Assembly (NCBI RefSeq): GCF_019218285.1
Contig: NZ_JAHUZG010000002.1
Coordinates: forward strand, 186,001-250,000
Origin: Antarctobacter sediminis
GTDB lineage: Bacteria > Pseudomonadota > Alphaproteobacteria > Rhodobacterales > Rhodobacteraceae
DNA: 64,000 nucleotides
Direction: 5' to 3'
Program-made: the position numbers and the translations under genes
Shown: positions 39,293-47,351 of the stretch, in pieces
Position numbering within the stretch: the first letter of the stretch is position 1
Layout of the letters: every line of letters starts with the position of its first letter
The notes under the pieces: model-generated
What the model saw: the letters and a program-made list of their open reading frames with translations, nothing else
Told to the model about the DNA's origin: nothing
Databases searched by the model: none

Positions 39293-40642
39293 ATGGACTT
39301 CGACCTCGCCGAGCAGCCCGAGATCGTGCAACAGGCCGCAGGCTACGCCCTACAAGGATGGGACATCGCACGCGAATGGTTGCTCTCCCCCGCCGCGTGG
39401 TCGCAATTCGGCCTGCTGGCGGGTGCCTTTGTCCTGGCTTGGCTTCTGACACGCAGGCTGCGGCCTTGGCTGGAGCGGGTGCTGACCCCGGCGCGGGCGC
39501 GGGTTTCGATGCTGTCTTCGACGCGCCGTTTCCTTTTGATATTCGTGCCCCTGTTGCTGCCGCTACTGGCATGGGCCTTTACCGGCATCGGGGAAAGCCT
39601 GACGCGGGCGATCTTCAACTCGGGCGCGGTGATCGCCTTTGGCAAACGGGTGTTCCTGTTTCTGGCCGCCCGCATCCTAGTGCGAGAAATCGTGCAGGAC
39701 GGTTTTCTGAAAGTCTTGGGCCGCCTGATCCTGCTGCCCGTCATGGCGCTATACGCCGTTGGCCTGCTGGATACGGCCACCGACCGTTTGAATGAACTGA
39801 CCGTCAGCCTTGGCAATATCGAATTCACCGCAATGGCCGTGATCCGCGGGCTAATCGCCGGATCGATCCTGTTCTGGCTGGGCCGCTGGTCGAACGACCA
39901 GACCGGGGCCTATATCCACAAGCAGGAGGAAATGCGCCCCGCCACCCGGCAACTGGCCGCCAAGGCGGCAGAGTTCACGATCTTTGGTCTGGCTTTTCTG
40001 CTGCTGATGAACATCGTCGGCATCCCGCTGACCTCGCTTGCCGTTCTGGGCGGTGCCATCGGCGTCGGTCTTGGCTTTGGCCTGCAAAAGATCGCCTCGA
40101 ACTATATCTCGGGCATCATCCTTTTGCTGGAGGGTCAGGCAACGGTTGGCGACTACGTCGAACTCGACAATGGCGAAACCGGCACGATCGTCCAGACAAC
40201 CGCCCGCGCCATGATCCTTGAAACCTACGATGGCCGATGGATCGTGGTGCCGAACGAGGATTTCATCACCACCCGCGTCATAAATTATTCCGATCAGGGC
40301 AGCGCCAACCGATACGAGGCGCCCTTTTCGGTCAGCTACAAAACCGACATCAACAAGGTGCCCGACATTGTCGAGGCCGCAGTTGCCAAGCACCCGGCCG
40401 TTCTGGCCGAGCCCTATCCGCCCGATTGCGAATTGCGCGGGTTTGGCGAATCCGGTGTGGATTTCGCGGTGGAATTCTGGGTGAACGGCATCGACGACGG
40501 GCCAAACAAATACACCTCTGACGTGTTGTTCCTGATCTGGAATGCGCTGAAGGACAACGGGATCGAGATCCCCTACCCGCATAGGGTGGTCGAAATTCAG
40601 AACCCGACAGATGGTTCCGCGCCAAAGGCGCAGGGACAGTGA
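39293..40642 (+). CDS. MscS-type mechanosensitive channel
   Basis: This 449-residue membrane protein has four or five hydrophobic helices in the N-terminal half. The pore-lining TM3 follows, with LGGAIGVGLGFGLQKIASNY, then the beta domain start LEGQATVGDYVEL. The C-terminal alpha/beta domain ends IEIPYPHRVVEIQ. It opens on hypo-osmotic shock to release solutes. An AAGGA precedes the ATG. Its stop overlaps the GTG of the following flavoprotein (GTGA). Confidence 0.93.
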   Translation: MDFDLAEQPEIVQQAAGYALQGWDIAREWLLSPAAWSQFGLLAGAFVLAWLLTRRLRPWLERVLTPARARVSMLSSTRRFLLIFVPLLLPLLAWAFTGIGESLTRAIFNSGAVIAFGKRVFLFLAARILVREIVQDGFLKVLGRLILLPVMALYAVGLLDTATDRLNELTVSLGNIEFTAMAVIRGLIAGSILFWLGRWSNDQTGAYIHKQEEMRPATRQLAAKAAEFTIFGLAFLLLMNIVGIPLTSLAVLGGAIGVGLGFGLQKIASNYISGIILLLEGQATVGDYVELDNGETGTIVQTTARAMILETYDGRWIVVPNEDFITTRVINYSDQGSANRYEAPFSVSYKTDINKVPDIVEAAVAKHPAVLAEPYPPDCELRGFGESGVDFAVEFWVNGIDDGPNKYTSDVLFLIWNALKDNGIEIPYPHRVVEIQNPTDGSAPKAQGQ

Positions 40643-41847
40643 CGGCGCGCGCGCTGGTCATTGGCGGCGGGCCGGCGGGGCTGATGGCTGCGGACGCCTT
40701 GCTGGCGTCGGGGCACGCTGTGACCCTCGTCGAAGCCAAACCCTCGCTTGCCCGCAAATTCCTGATGGCCGGCAAATCCGGGCTGAACCTGACCAAGATG
40801 GAGCCGTTCGACCGCTTCCTGACCGCTTATGGCGAGGCCGCGCCACGCCTCGAACCGATGCTGAAGCAATTCGGCCCGCAAGACGTATCTGACTGGGCCG
40901 AAGGTCTGGACCAAGAGGTGTTTGCCGGATCGACCGGGCGGCTTTTTCCCAAGGCGATGAAAGCCTCTCCTCTGCTCAGAGCATGGCTGGCGCGACTGGA
41001 TAGCATGGGGCTTGACCGGCGAACCCGCTGGCGCTGGCAAGGCTGGGGGACGGACGGCGCTTTGGGTTTCGACACGCCGGAGGGCCATCGGGACATGCGC
41101 CCGCACGTCACTGTTCTGGCGCTTGGCGGCGCAAGCTGGGCACGACTGGGGTCAGACGGCGACTGGGCGGCGCATTTCCGGGCGCACAACCTGCCCGTCG
41201 CCCCCTTTGCGCCGTCAAACGCCGGGCTGTCTGTGCCGTGGTCCTCGCATATGGCACCGCATTTTGGTCAACCGATCAAGAACATCGGGCTGTATGCCGG
41301 GGGCCTGTCCAACCGGGGCGAAATCGTGGTCTCGGCACGTGGGTTGGAAGGCGGCGGTCTCTACCCGCTGACCCCGGCCCTGCGGGAGGGGCGTCCGCTG
41401 CGGATCGACCTGAAACCGGACCTTGACCTTGGGGCACTGACAGACCGGCTTGCCCGTCCGCGTGGCAAGCAAAGCCGCGCCAATGCCCTGCGCAAGGCGC
41501 TGGGGTTGTCACCTGCCGCGCAGGCCTTGTTGATGGAATTCGCCCGCCCGCTGCCGGATACGCCCGAGGCCCTTGCCAGACGGATCAAGGCGCTGGAGAT
41601 CCCCGACGCCGAAGTGCGCCCAATGGACGAGGCGATCTCGACCGCAGGCGGGGTGCCGCTTGCGGCGCTGGATGACGGCCTGATGCTAAGGCAGCGACCG
41701 GGCGTTTTCTGCGCCGGCGAGATGCTGGATTGGGAGGCCCCGACAGGGGGCTACCTGCTGACCGCCTGCCTTGCCACAGGACTGTGGGCGGGGCAGCACG
41801 CAGCCGCCTATCTGGACGCCAACGACGGCCCCCAAAACCGGGCCTAG
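40639..41847 (+). CDS. NAD(P)/FAD-dependent oxidoreductase, TIGR03862/HI0933-like
   Basis: This 402-residue flavoprotein has the FAD-binding dinucleotide fold ALVIGGGPAGLMAADALLASG at the N-terminus. GKSGLNLTKMEPF and the C-terminal GVFCAGEMLDWEAPTGGYLL are marks of the HI0933/BaiN family. TIGR03862 proteins are common in Rhodobacteraceae but without a known reaction. The start is GTG at 40639, overlapping the MscS stop; no separate ribosome-binding site is evident. The end overlaps the convergent OmpA gene by four bases. Confidence 0.88.
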   Translation: MTARALVIGGGPAGLMAADALLASGHAVTLVEAKPSLARKFLMAGKSGLNLTKMEPFDRFLTAYGEAAPRLEPMLKQFGPQDVSDWAEGLDQEVFAGSTGRLFPKAMKASPLLRAWLARLDSMGLDRRTRWRWQGWGTDGALGFDTPEGHRDMRPHVTVLALGGASWARLGSDGDWAAHFRAHNLPVAPFAPSNAGLSVPWSSHMAPHFGQPIKNIGLYAGGLSNRGEIVVSARGLEGGGLYPLTPALREGRPLRIDLKPDLDLGALTDRLARPRGKQSRANALRKALGLSPAAQALLMEFARPLPDTPEALARRIKALEIPDAEVRPMDEAISTAGGVPLAALDDGLMLRQRPGVFCAGEMLDWEAPTGGYLLTACLATGLWAGQHAAAYLDANDGPQNRA

Positions 41848-44021
41848 CGGCGGGACGCCGCAACTTTTGACCAGATCAACGTCGTGCGATTGTTCAGGGC
41901 CCGCCCGTCCGCAGTGTCATTGTCAGCCACCGGATCATCGGCCCCGAAACCAAGGGCTTTGATCCTTTCAGGCGGAACACCGCGCCTGATCAACGCATCA
42001 GCCAAAAGCCTCGCCCGCTGCTCGCTGAGCCTTTGATTGACCGAAGCGGCACCAAAATTGTCCGTATGGCTTTCGATCCGCAAGGCCAGACCGCCATCGC
42101 CCGTACAGACGCGCGCCACCGCTGCAAGCTGGTTCACCGACGCCATGGCCCCGGAGGCCAGCCGCGCCGCGCCCGGCAAGAACCGCGGTGCCCCGGCAAG
42201 ACGGGTTTGCCGGGCGCATTCCGCCACCGAGGGTGCAAAATCCAGCGATGGCAACCAATGGCCGGACAAAAGGACCTGTGTGCCAGCCAGCGCAGCATTC
42301 CAGCGCCGCGTGCCGTCCGGCGGCAAGGCTCCACGCGCAACCTGCCGTAAATCCAAGCCGTCCGATTGGGCCAAGACCGCGCGGATCTGGTCGCGAAACA
42401 ACGGCAGATCGCCGCCGGGCGAAAGCACCGCCTCGACGTTGATCACATCGGGGGACATCGACAGGCTCAGGGCTTCGACTTCGGCCAGCCAAGGCGCGAT
42501 GACGGCCAGCAAGGCGGTCGCGCGGGGCAAAGGCGCGTCTTCATCCATAGGCAATGCCGCCTCGGGCGCCGGCAACCCCAAAAGACCCGCAGCCGCAAAG
42601 GCATCCAGATCGGCGGGCAAGACACCTGAAAGGACCATGCCCGTGTCCGGCAGATAGCTCAGGCGAGCCTTTAGCGTCCGGCCATCATCCAGCAGGTCAA
42701 ACTCTCGCTGCTGGACGAACCCCTTCGGCAGCAAAGCCAGATGCGTTTCGACCCGCTGTGCGCTTTGTGGATCGGCCAAGACAGCCGTCAGGCTGAGCCC
42801 CCTTTCCTCCAGCCGCAAGCGGCCTTCGATCACCTCGGCAAAGATGTCCTGAACGGAATCCAAGGTCAGCAACCAGCCCTCGGTGTCCGGATAGGGAGAG
42901 ATCACAACACCCGCCCCGTCGGCCCGCAGGTTCGCCAGCCAGTCTGGCGGGAACTCCCGCGGCAAATAACCTTGCGCCTCAACCGTTTCGCCCCTGCGAT
43001 CCAGTTGCAACCAGAACGGATGCGGCCCCGAGGCGGGCAACAGCGTAAAGTCCAGCGAATAGCCCTTGGGCAGATCGGCGCGCAGTTCGTCCAGTGCGGC
43101 CCGCAATTCTGCTCCGCCGTGCAGGTTGGTCAAAACCACCGCGCCCGCAGAAACAAGGGCCAGCCCCTGTTCGGCCCGCGCCAGCACGGCAACCGCGCCT
43201 GTCATGGCAAGCGCCAGATCCGGATCTTGCGGATCAACCGGACCAACGGTCAGTTCGACGCTCTGGACGTTGTCGAAAGCCGCAGCCAAATCCGCCTCGG
43301 ATACGGTGGGGGGCAGTTTGCCACGCAGGGTCACGCCGCGGCGAGGGTGGCTGTCCGCGACCAGAAGGAACGGCCTGCCATCGTCCCGCGCCGACAGGTC
43401 GTGCGTCACGTTCAGCCCCTCTGGCAGTTCGTCCAGCGCCGCGTGAACCGCCCGCAGATCCGCTGGCCACAGCACCTCGCCGGTGATCGTTGCACCTTTG
43501 GCGGACAGCCGCGCTTCGCCCCGCTGCAATGGGGCCATAGCCTCGGCCAGTGTCAGAACCGCCGGGTCCCAATCCTCAAATGGCGCACCGCGGGCAATCT
43601 GAATCGCCCCCGCAGGCGCGCCGATCCTGCGCGCAAGCGCGTCCGAGGCTGCACGCCGCGACAGGTGGCCCGTGACCTTGGTGCCTGTCTCGTCCTTGCG
43701 CAGCGAAAAGGTGAAATTGGGGACATGCGGCAAGACCGCCAACCGTGAATCGAGGCTTTCCATCCCCTTGATGTCGCGCAGCGCGCCTTCGATGGCGCGC
43801 CGCTCTGATTGGCTTTGCACCAACCCTTCGACAATCAGCGTCCGCCCCTTGACCGTCAAAACAGGCGGATCGGGAAACCCGGCAAGGATTGCCGAGGCCT
43901 GCGCCTGAAGGCCGGCCTCGATCGTCGGGTCCTCGCTTGGCACCTGAAAAAGGCCCAGACCGGCGAGGGTCAGGAATATGACCAGCGCGCCGATGGCTTC
44001 GACAAGCGCCTTGGCCGACAT
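41844..44021 (-). CDS. Large OmpA family protein with several BON-like repeats
   Basis: This 725-residue protein is anchored by one N-terminal hydrophobic segment (residues about 8-26). The middle region, roughly 40-570, is made of repeated BON-like units with sequences such as GRTLIVEGLVQSQSERRAIEGAL, GATITGEVLWPADLRAVHAAL and GLSLTAVLADPQSAQRVETHL. The C-terminal OmpA domain (about 600-715) has IESHTDNFGAASVNQRLSEQ, and GRALNNRTTL for peptidoglycan binding. It probably bridges the inner membrane and the wall. The start at 44021 lies four bases after the dat stop. Its function is unknown. Confidence 0.8.
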   Translation of the reverse strand: MSAKALVEAIGALVIFLTLAGLGLFQVPSEDPTIEAGLQAQASAILAGFPDPPVLTVKGRTLIVEGLVQSQSERRAIEGALRDIKGMESLDSRLAVLPHVPNFTFSLRKDETGTKVTGHLSRRAASDALARRIGAPAGAIQIARGAPFEDWDPAVLTLAEAMAPLQRGEARLSAKGATITGEVLWPADLRAVHAALDELPEGLNVTHDLSARDDGRPFLLVADSHPRRGVTLRGKLPPTVSEADLAAAFDNVQSVELTVGPVDPQDPDLALAMTGAVAVLARAEQGLALVSAGAVVLTNLHGGAELRAALDELRADLPKGYSLDFTLLPASGPHPFWLQLDRRGETVEAQGYLPREFPPDWLANLRADGAGVVISPYPDTEGWLLTLDSVQDIFAEVIEGRLRLEERGLSLTAVLADPQSAQRVETHLALLPKGFVQQREFDLLDDGRTLKARLSYLPDTGMVLSGVLPADLDAFAAAGLLGLPAPEAALPMDEDAPLPRATALLAVIAPWLAEVEALSLSMSPDVINVEAVLSPGGDLPLFRDQIRAVLAQSDGLDLRQVARGALPPDGTRRWNAALAGTQVLLSGHWLPSLDFAPSVAECARQTRLAGAPRFLPGAARLASGAMASVNQLAAVARVCTGDGGLALRIESHTDNFGAASVNQRLSEQRARLLADALIRRGVPPERIKALGFGADDPVADNDTADGRALNNRTTLIWSKVAASRR

Positions 44022-44025
44022 CCGG

Positions 44026-44889
44026 TCAGATCGCGGCCTTGCGGCTTTCCTCGAGATAGATCTCGCGCAGGCGCAGGGCACGCGGACCCGGCGTGCCACC
44101 GGCCAAAGCGACGCCGTCGATTTCCACCACGGGCATCACGAAAGTCGAAGCCGAGGTGATGAAAGCCTCATCAGCCCCCTGTGCCTCTTCGATGGTGAAA
44201 TTGCGCTCTTCGACTTCCATCTGCGCCTCCTTGGCGAAACGCAGGACAGCGGCGCGCGTAATGCCGTGCAGGATGTCGTTGGACAGACCACGGGTCACGA
44301 TCTTGTTGCCCTTGATGAAATAGGCATTGTTCGAGGTGCCCTCGGTCACGAAACCGTCCTCGACCAGCCAGGCATCATCGGCACCGGCCTTTTTGGCCAT
44401 CATCTTGCCCATGGACGGGTAAAGCAACTGGACCGTCTTGATATCGCGGCGGCCCCATCGTTGATCTTCGATCGAAATCACGCGAATGCCTTTTTGTGCC
44501 GCCGGGCTGTTGGCAAGGCCCGGTTTGTTCTGGGTGAACAGCACGATGGTCGGCGGGGTGGTGTCCGGGTCGGGAAAGACAAAATCGCGATCATCGGGGG
44601 CACCGCGCGTGATCTGAAGGTAAACGAGGCCCTCTTCGATCTCGTTGCGCTCCACCAGTTCGCGGTGGATTTCCAGCAGTTCTTCGGTGCTGACCGGGCT
44701 GCGCATGTCCAGTTCGTTCAGCGAGCGTTGCAGGCGTGTTGCGTGGCCCTCGAAATCGATCAGCTTGCCGCCAAGAACCGAGGTCACCTCATAGACGCCA
44801 TCGGCCATCAGGAAAGCCCGGTCAAAGATCGAGATCTTTGCCTCGTGCTCGGGCAGGAATTCTCCGTTCACGAAAACGGTGCGGGTCAT
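44026..44889 (-). CDS. dat: D-amino acid transaminase (fold IV PLP enzyme)
   Basis: This 287-residue PLP enzyme is of the DAAT/BCAT fold. The PLP Lys is in RRDIKTVQLLYPS, and FVTEGTSNNAYF and SNDILHGITRAAVL bind cofactor phosphate. It should transfer amino groups between D-amino acids and 2-oxoglutarate to give D-glutamate. The carboxylate-binding part, R-x-H in Bacillus enzymes, reads DDRDFVFP, so the specificity may differ. The ATG at 44889 has AAGGA upstream. It is downstream of dgcN and dgcA, which destroy D-glutamate. Confidence 0.9.
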   Translation of the reverse strand: MTRTVFVNGEFLPEHEAKISIFDRAFLMADGVYEVTSVLGGKLIDFEGHATRLQRSLNELDMRSPVSTEELLEIHRELVERNEIEEGLVYLQITRGAPDDRDFVFPDPDTTPPTIVLFTQNKPGLANSPAAQKGIRVISIEDQRWGRRDIKTVQLLYPSMGKMMAKKAGADDAWLVEDGFVTEGTSNNAYFIKGNKIVTRGLSNDILHGITRAAVLRFAKEAQMEVEERNFTIEEAQGADEAFITSASTFVMPVVEIDGVALAGGTPGPRALRLREIYLEESRKAAI

Positions 44890-45006
44890 GGGCGTATTCC
44901 TTGAAGGCTGTTGCGGAGGTGTTTTAGGCAGCCACCGGGCGGGCCGCAAGTGTTACGGTTTCGTGCGGGCACTGCGCCGGGGCCCTGCCCGACCGGGTGC
45001 CCTGCC

Positions 45007-45972
45007 CTAGCCCCAGAGCCGGGTTTCGGGCGGGTGGACGCCGCTCTGGTCAAAGACCAGCGGCGTTTCGCGGTCCTCGGCCAGCAGAAGGGGCCCGTCC
45101 AGGTCCGTGACCTGCGCGCCCTGCGCCACCAGAACGGCGGGCGCCATGGCAAGGCTGGAACCGACCATGCAGCCGACCATGATGCCATAGCCCTCGGCCA
45201 GCGCGGCCTCGCGCAGGGCCAGTGCCTCGGTCAGGCCGCCGGTCTTGTCCAGCTTTATGTTGACCACGTCGTATTTGCCCTTGAGACCGGGCAGCGAGGC
45301 GCGGTCGTGACAGCTTTCGTCGGCGCAGACGGGCACCGGGCGCTTCATGCCGATCAGGGCCTCGTCCTCGCCGGCGGGCAGCGGCTGTTCCACCAGCGCC
45401 ACGCCAAGGCGTTGCAGATGCGGGGCAAGATCGGCATAGACCTCGGCGCTCCAGCCTTCGTTGGCGTCGACGATGATGCGGGACTTGGGGGCGCCACGAC
45501 GGACGGCCTCCAGCCGGGGCATGTCATCCGGGGTGCCAAGCTTGATCTTCAACAGTGGCCGGGCGGCATGTTTACGGGCAGCGGCTTCCATGTTTTCGGG
45601 CGAATCCAGCGACAGCGTGTAGGCGGTGATTTCAGGGCCCGGCGCGGGCAAACCGGCCAGTTCCCATGCGCGCTGACCCGCCGCCTTGGATTCCAGATCC
45701 CAAAGCGCACAATCCACGGCATTGCGTGCGGCCCCCGCAGGCAATGCGTCGTACAGACCGGCCCGAGTGATCCCCTCAGGCAGGGCTTCGATCTCGGCGG
45801 TGACGCTGTCCAGCGTTTCGTCATAGCGGGCGTAGGGGACACATTCGCCCCAGCCCGTGACCTGCCCGCGCCGGATGCGCACCGTCAGTACCTTCGCTTC
45901 GGTTCGCGAACCGCGGCTGATCGTAAAAGCCTCAGCCAGCCGGAACACATCGCGCGTCACGGTGATGGTCAT
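45007..45972 (-). CDS. dgcA: N-acetyl-D-glutamate racemase DgcA (enolase superfamily)
   Basis: This 321-residue enolase superfamily enzyme resembles dipeptide epimerases. Catalytic Lys residues are in LLKIKLGT and VVNIKLDKTGG. Metal ligands are in IIVDANEGW, LVEQPLP and CADESCHD. In marine Proteobacteria the homologue next to dgcN converts N-acetyl-D-glutamate to N-acetyl-L-glutamate. A dipeptide epimerase name (L-Ala-D/L-Glu) is the alternative. The ATG at 45972 is favoured by the family N-terminus MTITVTRDVFRLAEAFTISR. It is 157 bases from dgcN. Confidence 0.88.
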   Translation of the reverse strand: MTITVTRDVFRLAEAFTISRGSRTEAKVLTVRIRRGQVTGWGECVPYARYDETLDSVTAEIEALPEGITRAGLYDALPAGAARNAVDCALWDLESKAAGQRAWELAGLPAPGPEITAYTLSLDSPENMEAAARKHAARPLLKIKLGTPDDMPRLEAVRRGAPKSRIIVDANEGWSAEVYADLAPHLQRLGVALVEQPLPAGEDEALIGMKRPVPVCADESCHDRASLPGLKGKYDVVNIKLDKTGGLTEALALREAALAEGYGIMVGCMVGSSLAMAPAVLVAQGAQVTDLDGPLLLAEDRETPLVFDQSGVHPPETRLWG

Positions 45973-46078
45973 GCCCGTTCTCCCTGCTTCTTTTGGGTGG
46001 TTATGGCCGGAATACGCCCCGCCTGCCAGCCTTGGCCGCAGGATGCCACGCGCCCCAAGGGACGGTGGGCGGGGCGCC

Positions 46079-46120
46079 TTTCGCGCCTTGCGCGAAACAG
46101 CGTCCGGCCAAAGGCCGGAC
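46079..46120 (-). repeat. Tandem hairpins between dgcN and dgcA
   Basis: Two perfect stems lie just after the dgcN stop: TTTCGCG-CCTTG-CGCGAAA (46079-46097) and GTCCGGCC-AAA-GGCCGGAC (46102-46120). They may cause partial termination or protect the dgcN message. The neighbouring CTTCTTTTGG and CCGGAATACGCCCC (45987-46020) look faintly like the window's dispersed repeat. Confidence 0.55.
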
Positions 46121-46129
46121 CGCCCGACG

Positions 46130-47131
46130 TCAGAGCGCGGCCAGCGCGTCGACCAGACGGTCGGCACCGTGCCGGAACGGATCCACCGTCGGCAGCCCCA
46201 GACGGGCCTCGACCTCTTCGCAATAGCTGCGCGCCTCCGCTTCACCCATGTGCTGGGTGTTGATCGAAACGCCGACAACCTTGCAGTCAGGGTTCGCCAC
46301 CTTGGCAAGGCTCAGCGACAGGTCCCGCACCTCTTCCAGCGATGGCAGCGCATAGCCCGGCAGGCCGCGCATATGGCTGCGCGTGGGTTCGTGGCAGAGG
46401 ATAAGCGCGTCGGGCTGGCCACCGTGGATCAGCGCCAGCGTCACACCCGAGAACGAGACGTGGAACAGGCTGCCCTGCCCTTCGATCACGTCCCAGTGGT
46501 CCTCGTCATTGGCGGGGGTCAGGTATTCGATCGACCCGGCCATGAAATCCGCGACAACCGCGTCCAACGGAACGCCGTCGCCGGTGATCAGGATACCGGT
46601 CTGACCCGTGGCGCGGAAGGTGGATTTCATCCCGCGCTCGCGCATCGCCGCGTCCAGCGCCAGTGTGGTGTACATCTTGCCCACCGAACAATCGGTGCCC
46701 ACGGCCAGCACGCGCTTGCCCGGACGTTTGACGCCATCGGCGATGGGATAGTCGACTTCGGGCACGCGCACGTCATGCAGGGCGCGGCCGGTCGCCTCGG
46801 CCACGGCTTTCAGGTCCGGTTCGTCACGCAAAAGGTTGTGCAGGCCGGAAGCCAGATCAAATCCTTCTTCCAGCGCCGCAACCAGCACCTTTTTCCACGC
46901 CTGACTGATCTTGCCGCCCCGGTTGGCCACGCCGATCACCAGCGTCTTGGCCCCTGCGGCCTTGGCTTCGGCCAGGGTCATGTCGGTCAAACCCAGATCG
47001 GCCTTGCACCCTTCCATGCGGTACTGGCCGACGCAGTTCTCCGGACGCCAATCGCGGATGCCCTGTGCGACCTTGGCGGCCAGCCCGTCGGGCGCGTCGC
47101 CCAGGAACAGCAGATAGGGTGTCTCGATCAT
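46130..47131 (-). CDS. dgcN: D-glutamate N-acetyltransferase DgcN (DUF1611)
   Basis: This 333-residue DUF1611 protein has an N-terminal Rossmann-like domain (YLLFLGDAPDGLAAKVAQGI) and a C-terminal P-loop domain with VGTDCSVGKMYTTLAL. In marine Proteobacteria DgcN acetylates D-glutamate, the first step of a D-glutamate catabolic route, with DgcA next. The ATG at 47131 has GGAG six bases upstream. The known LysR-type regulator DgcR is not adjacent; the divergent neighbour is a periplasmic ClpP-like protein. Confidence 0.9.
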   Translation of the reverse strand: MIETPYLLFLGDAPDGLAAKVAQGIRDWRPENCVGQYRMEGCKADLGLTDMTLAEAKAAGAKTLVIGVANRGGKISQAWKKVLVAALEEGFDLASGLHNLLRDEPDLKAVAEATGRALHDVRVPEVDYPIADGVKRPGKRVLAVGTDCSVGKMYTTLALDAAMRERGMKSTFRATGQTGILITGDGVPLDAVVADFMAGSIEYLTPANDEDHWDVIEGQGSLFHVSFSGVTLALIHGGQPDALILCHEPTRSHMRGLPGYALPSLEEVRDLSLSLAKVANPDCKVVGVSINTQHMGEAEARSYCEEVEARLGLPTVDPFRHGADRLVDALAAL

Positions 47132-47212
47132 TGTCGTCTCCAATTCGCGTATTCCACCAAGCTTGGCCGAGTCGCTCTGCAAAGCGGTTGCTTTTCAAGC
47201 GCCCATGTCATG

Positions 47213-47250
47213 TTTTTGCGAAGATTCTTGCGCAGCTTTGCGCGTTTGCC
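47213..47250. promoter_or_regulatory. Cluster of TTTGCG words upstream of dgcN
   Basis: The 220-base gap between dgcN and the divergent gene at 47352 contains TTTGCG at 47215, CTTGCG at 47227, TTTGCG at 47237 and TTTGCC at 47245. The start-to-start spacing shrinks from 12 to 10 to 8. It may be a regulator-binding array. No clear -35/-10 pair was recognised. Confidence 0.35.
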
Positions 47251-47351
47251 GAAGAAACGTGCAGGTCGATGGTGGAATGGCGGGTTGAGCCACCGCCCGC
47301 TGCATTCTAGCCTCGAAGGGGATTGTCGCATTCACTTCAAAAGGTTGCCTC

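Noticed and set aside
46079-46120. Possible transposon end between dgcN and dgcA
   Set aside because: Only hairpins are seen; there are no terminal inverted repeats flanking a gene and no target duplication.
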